From the NCBI GenBank assembly GCA_017436705.1, contig JAFSCP010000036.1:147067-211066 (forward strand): 64,000 bases of DNA. The letters run 5' to 3'. Source of the DNA: Bacillota bacterium. Lineage in GTDB: Bacteria > Bacillota > Clostridia > Peptostreptococcales > Anaerovoracaceae. Of this stretch, positions 58,634-64,000 are shown piece after piece. The notes beneath the pieces were generated by a model, which saw only the letters and a program-made list of their open reading frames with translations, was not told the DNA's origin and made no database searches. A program made the translations under genes and the position numbers. Numbering within the stretch: the stretch's first letter is position 1; each line of letters begins with the position of its first letter.

Positions 58634-60544
58634 TTACAATTTCAGATACTTATCCATCCACGCCAGGATTTCTTTCATTCTGCTGATTCTGTTCTTAGGT
58701 TTGCCGGAACGTGAAAGTTCGTGGCACTCATCGTGGAACAGGCACAGGCGAGCGTCGCAGCCGCTCATTTTAACTGCTGTAAACATCTGCAGACCTTCCA
58801 CCATCCAGCAGCGGTGGTCTTTGTCAGAATGAATAAACAGAGTCGGTGTGGTGCACTGGTCCGCATATTTAAGCGGCGAATGATTCCAGACTTTTTCGAT
58901 ATCCGTTCTGGTTCTCGCTGTCTGGGTCTTGTATGTAAATAATGCTCCTATGTCGGAAGTATGCTCGAAAGTAATCCAGTTAGCTGTGGAACGCTGTGAA
59001 ACTGCAGCTTTGAAACGGTCTGTGTGACCGATAATCCAGTTGGTCATGAAACCGCCGTAGCTGCCGCCTGTAACCCCTGTACACTCCGGATCCACATCAG
59101 GATATGCTTTAAGCATTTCATCCATAAACTGCATCACATTGTCATAGTCCACTGTACCGAACTTGCCGCCGATATCTGCAAAATCATCACCATAACCGTC
59201 ACTTCCGCGAGGATTACAGTAAAATACAAAGTACCCTGCTGCAGCCCACATCTGCATTTCGTGATGATAAACTTCACCGAAAGCAGTTCTCGGACCGCCA
59301 TGAATATGAAGGATTGCAGGATATTTTTTACCTGGTTCGTAGCCGGCAGGTTTCATTGCCCAGCCATGAACCTCAAAACCTTCAACATCTTTAAAAGTAT
59401 GATGCTCAGGAACTGAAATATGATGTTCTTTCTCCCACTCATCGTTGAAGAAAGTTACCTGTCTGCCGTTAAGATAAAGGGCTGGCAGCTTCTGTCCGAA
59501 TAGACCGCAGGTAAGAATGTTTTCACCGTGAATATCGAAACTGTCGCAAGAGCCTGTCGGAGTAAGGTACTCTGACAGATTGCCGTCTCTGTCAGCTGTA
59601 CGGAGGAAAGTGCTTTCGCCCACAGTTGTGAGGAACCAGAGCTTGCCGCCTGCTTCCTTTGCAGTAATTCCGCCGCCAAGACGGGCATCAGAAGCAGTAC
59701 ACACATCACCTACTCCATACTCGTACTCGTTGATAACTTCATATTTTCCGGTAGTCAGATCAACTAAATATATGTATAGGTTCTCCATCAGACCATGTTT
59801 TTTGTTGTCTGAGGCTGTCATCATTACAGTACTGTCGTCAAGGAACTCAAGTATATCAATACGCATCATGTTTTCCCCGATTAAGCACTGTGTTTCGCAT
59901 GTCTGCATGTCGTAAACATAGAGGCCTGGCAGTGTGTTTTCAGTCTTGGTACCGTGCCATTCAAACCCTGCATACATTATCTTCTGTCCGTGAACAACGA
60001 ATGTCTTCACTTCAGTCCATGGGCCTGTTACAGGCACTGTTTCCCCTGATTTACTGTCATAAGTCCAGAGTCTGTTACGCTTTCCGGAGGTATATGAACC
60101 GCCCTCTTCCCAGAAAGGAGCTTCTTCGAAAACTTCATATCCTTCATGTTCCGGTTCACCTGCATTATTGTCGAAAGTCGCCATAAATACGTATTTTCCC
60201 TGGCTTGCCTCCACAATTGACTTTGCCTTGAAAGGCAGCGTAAATACATGCTCAGAACATTCCTCTTCCAGTGCAGAGTACCACTGCTGCTGCTCGCCTT
60301 CACCTGCTGCCGGGAAGAACAACCGGCCATCTTCAGTCCATAAATAAGTTTTTACATTGCCTGCCTCAGTAAGCTTAGAGCTTTCGCCGGTTTCAATGTC
60401 GAGCAGATAAATGTCTCCCAGATATTTATTGCCCTCCAGGCCAGCCTGCTGCACTATATAAGCAGCCTTTTTGCCATCAGGCGAAAATCCCGGTCTGCTC
60501 ACATATTTAAAATCAAGAAAATCTTCAATCTGAATATTTCTCAT
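58634..60544 (-). CDS. S9-family prolyl-oligopeptidase-like serine peptidase
   Basis: A 636-aa protein with an N-terminal beta-propeller (about 1-370; SRPGFSPDGKKAAYIVQQ and repeated WD/FLTTVGE-type blades) and a C-terminal alpha/beta hydrolase domain. Nucleophile in TGVTGGSYGGFMTNW, Asp in HSDKDHRCWMVEG and His in FHDECHELSRSG complete the triad. Similar to acylaminoacyl-peptidase/YuxL-type enzymes that trim peptides in the cytosol. Fits peptide-fermenting metabolism together with PepF. Confidence 0.94.
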   Translation of the reverse strand: MRNIQIEDFLDFKYVSRPGFSPDGKKAAYIVQQAGLEGNKYLGDIYLLDIETGESSKLTEAGNVKTYLWTEDGRLFFPAAGEGEQQQWYSALEEECSEHVFTLPFKAKSIVEASQGKYVFMATFDNNAGEPEHEGYEVFEEAPFWEEGGSYTSGKRNRLWTYDSKSGETVPVTGPWTEVKTFVVHGQKIMYAGFEWHGTKTENTLPGLYVYDMQTCETQCLIGENMMRIDILEFLDDSTVMMTASDNKKHGLMENLYIYLVDLTTGKYEVINEYEYGVGDVCTASDARLGGGITAKEAGGKLWFLTTVGESTFLRTADRDGNLSEYLTPTGSCDSFDIHGENILTCGLFGQKLPALYLNGRQVTFFNDEWEKEHHISVPEHHTFKDVEGFEVHGWAMKPAGYEPGKKYPAILHIHGGPRTAFGEVYHHEMQMWAAAGYFVFYCNPRGSDGYGDDFADIGGKFGTVDYDNVMQFMDEMLKAYPDVDPECTGVTGGSYGGFMTNWIIGHTDRFKAAVSQRSTANWITFEHTSDIGALFTYKTQTARTRTDIEKVWNHSPLKYADQCTTPTLFIHSDKDHRCWMVEGLQMFTAVKMSGCDARLCLFHDECHELSRSGKPKNRISRMKEILAWMDKYLKL

Positions 60545-60562
60545 TACCTTTCTCCCTGCCTG

Positions 60563-61777
60563 TTATAACTCGTACTCCTTCTGAATCAGTTCGCCTTTGA
60601 GTTTGTGGCCTGTAATGCGGGCATATAAGTACTGGATATCTTTTTCAAGCGCAGCCTTGGCCTTCTTAGTCTTCAGTTTCTTATGAAGCTGGTCCACAGG
60701 ATAGGAAGCAATCTGGCCGTCGCGGCTTACATGATTTTTCATCATGGAGAATGTTGCCTTTACAATCTTCTTGTCTTCTACATAAAGGTGCATTGCATAG
60801 CCGTAATCTGTGAGAATTTCAGGCATTGCAAGGTATGAACGAGGGTTCATGTTGAAGTTGCCCAGACAGTATGATACAGGAACATCACCGACCCACTCGG
60901 ACTTCTGAGGGATGTGAGAGTGATGTGCAATTACAGCATCTGCACCTGCTTCCACAGCCTTCTGCACTACGTATTCAGAGAAAGCACCTGGCTTTTCGTT
61001 GAACTGGCCGCCCACATGAGGATAGAAAAGCACCAGGTCAGCCTTTTCCTTGGCCTTACGGATATCATCCTGGAACTGCTGCACATATTCAGTGTCAGTT
61101 TTTCCTTCAAGGTTGTCATCGTGGCGGGAATATGTAGCAGTCATACCGATTGCTTTTTTAATCTTACCCGGAACATTGGCATCCTTTACAAAATTAATTT
61201 TGTCAAAAAGATTGTCTACCCAGTCGCTTCCGCGGTACACGCCAGGAAGGTATGTATCTGCCGCCTGATGGCAGAGCAGATTAACTGTGCCTTCGTATTC
61301 GCCTTCAGCCAGACAGTCGCCGCCGCTGCCTTCGTAGTTTGTGCCGTATGTATATGCAATTACCGCGATTTTAGTTCCGTCAACTTCTGCATAATGAGCT
61401 TCCGGACGCTCAGTACCTGGCAGGAAAGATCCTGTATGAGCAAGGCCCTTTTCGTCAAGAGCAAGGATTGTTCTTTCCATTCCATCATATCCACGGTCAA
61501 AAGTATGGTTATTTGCAGTTGAAACCACATCAATCCCCGCATCAATGAGCGCATCAGCGTATTCATCAGGAGCATTGAAACAAAGATGTGTATCGCTGTA
61601 ACCGGCCTTTTCCCCCGCAAGAGGAGTTTCAAGGTTTCCGATAACATAATCGGATTCTTCCAGAAGTGGTTTTACATATTTGAACACGCCGCGGAAATCA
61701 TAGCTTCCGTCACGTTTTTTAGCTGCCTTAAGTACAGGCGGTTCTGCCATAATATCGCCTAAAAAAGTAATTTTCAT
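60563..61777 (-). CDS. CapA-family (poly-gamma-glutamate synthesis-type) phosphoesterase-like protein
   Basis: A 404-aa protein of the CapA family: LGDIMAEPP at the start, YVIGNLETPLAG, DVVSTANNHTFDRGYDG and IAHHSHIPQKSEWVGDVPVSYCLGNF, matching the metallophosphoesterase-like fold (N, D and H metal ligands). The protein has no signal peptide or TM, unlike exported CapA. No capBC genes are nearby, so a capsule role is not supported. GGAGG before the ATG. Confidence 0.88.
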   Translation of the reverse strand: MKITFLGDIMAEPPVLKAAKKRDGSYDFRGVFKYVKPLLEESDYVIGNLETPLAGEKAGYSDTHLCFNAPDEYADALIDAGIDVVSTANNHTFDRGYDGMERTILALDEKGLAHTGSFLPGTERPEAHYAEVDGTKIAVIAYTYGTNYEGSGGDCLAEGEYEGTVNLLCHQAADTYLPGVYRGSDWVDNLFDKINFVKDANVPGKIKKAIGMTATYSRHDDNLEGKTDTEYVQQFQDDIRKAKEKADLVLFYPHVGGQFNEKPGAFSEYVVQKAVEAGADAVIAHHSHIPQKSEWVGDVPVSYCLGNFNMNPRSYLAMPEILTDYGYAMHLYVEDKKIVKATFSMMKNHVSRDGQIASYPVDQLHKKLKTKKAKAALEKDIQYLYARITGHKLKGELIQKEYEL

Positions 61778-61799
61778 AGTAAATTCCTCCTTCTACTGC

Positions 61800-62345
61800 T
61801 TAATACTGGATGTATGGGCACTTGAGCCAGTGAGTCCAGCCGCCTTCTTCAAGCGGAAGAATCTGAATACCGCCCACTGTGTGAGTGATGTCAGTAGCAT
61901 GCCATCCACAGGTCATCTCAATGGCCTTGCCCTCGCCTATATATACACCTACATGTCCAGGTTTCCACACGCAGATACCTGGAATATCAGGAATTGTATC
62001 AATTTCACCCTTTTCTTCCGACCACTGGAAAAGCTCTCTTGTGCTCTTGTCGAAGGACTCAATATACCATTCAGTATTGTCCTGATGATAGTCGTTCCAT
62101 ATATATGATTTAATCAAGCCGAAACAGTCCCAGCCACGGAGGCCTTTGTCAGCAAGAGTAAGTCTTACCGCTGTTTTTTCCGGTGTGTACCAGTCCGGGT
62201 ACTTTTCAGCAAAATGTTTGATAAGTTCAGTAGTTACATATTCACCATTGCCTGCCCACACATAAAGGTGAGGTGTTTTCATCATTTCAAGGCAATAGTC
62301 AACAAGCCCCTGGGCTGTCGGTACGAATTTCTCTTTAGTTTCCAT
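61800..62345 (-). CDS. NlpC/P60-like cysteine peptidase
   Basis: A 181-aa protein with a catalytic-type cysteine in RGWDCFGLIKSYIWND and histidine in KPGHVGVYIGEGKAIEMT, the Cys-His pattern of NlpC/P60 or CHAP-like enzymes. No signal peptide, so it may act on cytosolic peptides or be exported by an unknown route. ATG at 62345 has GGAGG six bases upstream and overlaps the end of the preceding gene by 11 bases. Confidence 0.8.
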   Translation of the reverse strand: METKEKFVPTAQGLVDYCLEMMKTPHLYVWAGNGEYVTTELIKHFAEKYPDWYTPEKTAVRLTLADKGLRGWDCFGLIKSYIWNDYHQDNTEWYIESFDKSTRELFQWSEEKGEIDTIPDIPGICVWKPGHVGVYIGEGKAIEMTCGWHATDITHTVGGIQILPLEEGGWTHWLKCPYIQY

Positions 62346-63168
62346 GTCGTTCCTCCATTTCATTGATATACTGTATCACTCTGCATGCCAGCTGAACTCT
62401 TGATTCAGGGAACATGTGTCCGTCATTAAGTTCAATATACTCTACATCATAACCGTTTTCAACCATTTTTTCATACATAGGATACACATGTGCCTTAGGT
62501 GGTGTGGTAGCGTCCTTAGCCGCGCCGATGATGCGGTATGGTATGGACTTATCCAGTCTCGGAACAAGGTTCGAAAAGTGCCATTTTTCAGCGTTCTTAG
62601 CAGTATCCTGCTCCATATAATCGTCTGACGGAAGATTGAAATATCCATTTGACTTGCACTCCATAAGGTCCAGAAATTCTTCCTGATTGTACAGGTAAGT
62701 GTAGCCCAGATTGCACGGAGCCATGACGATTACGCCCCTTACCTTCAGGCCGTCAGCAACTGCATTGAGCACTGAAAATCCGCCCATGCTGTGGCCAAAA
62801 AGATAAATTCTCTCAGGATCGAAATGTAGTCTTTCTGCATTCTCTCTTACCCACTCTGTTACAGAAAAAGCATCTTCTATATTATGGGACATGCAGTAAT
62901 ACCCGTGGCTTCCCCACAGACCGCGATATGAGAAAGATATGGTAGCGTAACCCACTTCGCGGAGAAAATGCGCCATATCAGCCATTCTGTCCCCTCCCGG
63001 ATGTCCATGGAAAAGGATAACTACCGGACAAAGAGCGTCATCATCCTTACGTGCAGGAACTCTCACACGGCCAAAGACTTTACTGCCGTGACTCATAAAA
63101 CAAAGATATTCATTATACTGCGGAACCGCCATTCCCTCGTGGGTATCGCGGAAAACTATTTCATACAT
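62335..63168 (-). CDS. Alpha/beta hydrolase
   Basis: A 277-aa hydrolase: VILFHGHPGGDRMADMAHFL, the nucleophile elbow YLFGHSMGGFSVL, and histidine in ELNDGHMFPESR. Acid residue is probably in IGAAKDATTPP. ATG 63168 follows AGGAGG. First of a hydrolase-peptidase-CapA-S9 run on the minus strand with short gaps, apparently one operon for peptide or amide turnover. Confidence 0.86.
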   Translation of the reverse strand: MYEIVFRDTHEGMAVPQYNEYLCFMSHGSKVFGRVRVPARKDDDALCPVVILFHGHPGGDRMADMAHFLREVGYATISFSYRGLWGSHGYYCMSHNIEDAFSVTEWVRENAERLHFDPERIYLFGHSMGGFSVLNAVADGLKVRGVIVMAPCNLGYTYLYNQEEFLDLMECKSNGYFNLPSDDYMEQDTAKNAEKWHFSNLVPRLDKSIPYRIIGAAKDATTPPKAHVYPMYEKMVENGYDVEYIELNDGHMFPESRVQLACRVIQYINEMEERHGN

Positions 63169-63308
63169 GCTCTCTCCTCCTAAAAAAAGTGCATAATACA
63201 CCTGTTTACACAAGTATACCATGCACCTCAGTTCATAGGTAATATTTTAAAACTATAGATTATAATTGCTATTACTGATTTTAACAAACCTTATTTAATT
63301 CTTTCAGA

Positions 63309-63416
63309 TTATATTATGTCACCGGAATCCTCTGCTAAACCAAACTCTTCCAGAAGTTGCTTCTGAAATTCTGCATCCTCCGCTGCATGAACCGCTTCAT
63401 CTACACGTCCGGTACC
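63309..63416 (-). pseudogene. Duplicated C-terminal module of the Rpn protein, in frame after its stop codon
   Basis: After the TAA at 63417-63419 the same frame continues for 35 codons to a second TAA (63309-63311). The extra segment contains GRVDEAVHAAEDAEFQKQLL and ends EEFGLAEDSGDII, matching the normal Rpn end (GRTDDLQKAIVDSEYQQALF, KEFGL). It is either a remnant of a second Rpn copy or a module that would be added by stop-codon readthrough. The gap at 63169-63308 shows nothing else. Confidence 0.7.
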
Positions 63417-64000
63417 TTACAGACCAAATTCTTTGAAAAGAGCCTGTTGGTATTCCGAATCAACTATAGCCTTTTGTAAATCGTCTGTTCTTCCAGCTTC
63501 AACAAGTAACTTATTGAGCTTGTTTACACGCTCTTCACCTTCTGCACGCCCCTTACGTTCTGCCAGTGTATTCTTTCTCAAATATTCTTCTTCAAGTGTA
63601 GCCATGTTTGCCACCTCCTCGTCGCTCTGGTACCTGAGAACCATCTGATGTATCATTTCCACAAACCAGTCACCTTCATCAACTTCCTCGGTATTTATGT
63701 AGTGGAATAATCCTTGCAGTTCCTGCGGTACCTTCTCCTGCGCACATTTTGTATTTAATATTATAATATACGAACCGTCGCCGCATGGCAACTGTAATCT
63801 TTTGTCAATCCGTTCGAAGGCGTACACTGCCTCTCCCTGATTATAATAGTCAAAACGGCAGAGAAATATTACGAAGCTTTGTTTAAGATCTCCGTAGGGC
63901 CTGCCTTTTTCGAGATGCGCCACATCAATGGCAGCAGAGTAGTAGCGGCCGCGCTGAGGCAGGTCTTCCTCGCGGGCAACCTGCATTTCGATATTGTACC
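63417..64000 (-). CDS. Rpn-family PD-(D/E)XK nuclease, 5'-truncated by the window edge
   Basis: The open frame continues past base 64000, and the residues before MQVAREEDLPQR read YNIE, as in full-length Rpn proteins, where the catalytic E-x-Q lies in this stretch (IEMQ). Visible are RGRYYSAAIDVAHLEKG, KQSFVIFLCRFDYYNQGEAVYAFER-type blocks (split here: FVIFLCRFDYYNQGEAVY), a YINTEE segment and the charged tail. It ends in a short helical C-terminal module that is duplicated after the stop. Distinct from the Rpn gene at 9373-10245. Confidence 0.85.
   Translation of the reverse strand, partial: YNIEMQVAREEDLPQRGRYYSAAIDVAHLEKGRPYGDLKQSFVIFLCRFDYYNQGEAVYAFERIDKRLQLPCGDGSYIIILNTKCAQEKVPQELQGLFHYINTEEVDEGDWFVEMIHQMVLRYQSDEEVANMATLEEEYLRKNTLAERKGRAEGEERVNKLNKLLVEAGRTDDLQKAIVDSEYQQALFKEFGL

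Noticed and set aside
60563..61777. Poly-gamma-glutamate capsule operon
   Set aside because: The CapA-type protein has no signal peptide and no capB/capC neighbours.

Overview
The window looks like a chromosomal segment of a strictly anaerobic, amino-acid-fermenting, probably spore-forming Clostridia member (Bacillota). This is inferred from Shine-Dalgarno-led genes with frequent TTG/GTG starts, a YlbJ-type sporulation membrane protein, a SpoIIE-type phosphatase/anti-sigma/STAS set, crotonase, acetate kinase, PepF, threonine and serine degradation genes, a BKACE (Kce-like) enzyme and two sigma-54 activators. A Eubacteriales/Anaerovoracaceae-type host would fit, but the genus cannot be fixed from this sequence. 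No rRNA, convincing tRNA, CRISPR array, insertion sequence or prophage was seen.

Layout. 0-6 kb: ftsK, uppP and asd, divergent from dapA. 6-9 kb: a Gld-like ABC exporter operon. 9-16 kb: an accessory stretch with an Rpn-family nuclease, a type III toxin-antitoxin locus whose TenpN-like toxin is fused in frame to a macrodomain, and a duplicated operon of membrane proteins with a PadR regulator. 15-20 kb: a STAS protein divergent from a SpoIIE phosphatase, an RsbW-like ATPase and a symporter fused to a degenerate anti-sigma domain. 20-31 kb: trmO, an AbrB/RelE pair, rpmF, ackA, tmcAL, hydrolases, ylbJ and murI. 30-33 kb: an NAD-linked dehydrogenase gene behind a textbook sigma-54 promoter, with an RpiR regulator and a sigma-54 activator upstream. 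33-39 kb: pepF, nadK, an RluA synthase and a MurE-like ligase. 39-44 kb: an ATPase, a DcuS/CitA-type two-component system, a SemiSWEET and a degenerate SGNH protein. 44-46 kb: a TPP riboswitch with thiT, then crt. 46-52 kb: a sigma-54-controlled catabolic operon (SDR, YfcC carrier, BKACE, SDR, M20 amidohydrolase) with its PAS-type activator. 52-57 kb: a putative small RNA, then tdh-kbl-sdaA and a LysR regulator. 57-64 kb: an XRE/DUF3990 pair under a promoter carrying an inverted-repeat operator, peptidase/hydrolase genes, and a truncated Rpn gene followed in frame by a duplicated C-terminal module.

The strongest candidate for something undescribed is at 10.4-11.64 kb: promoters, two perfect 52-nt repeats, an intrinsic terminator and then a TenpN-like endoribonuclease toxin fused to an ADP-ribose-binding macrodomain. 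The macrodomain keeps its own ribosome binding site and ATG inside the fusion. Family assignments rest on recognised motifs only; no database search was possible.
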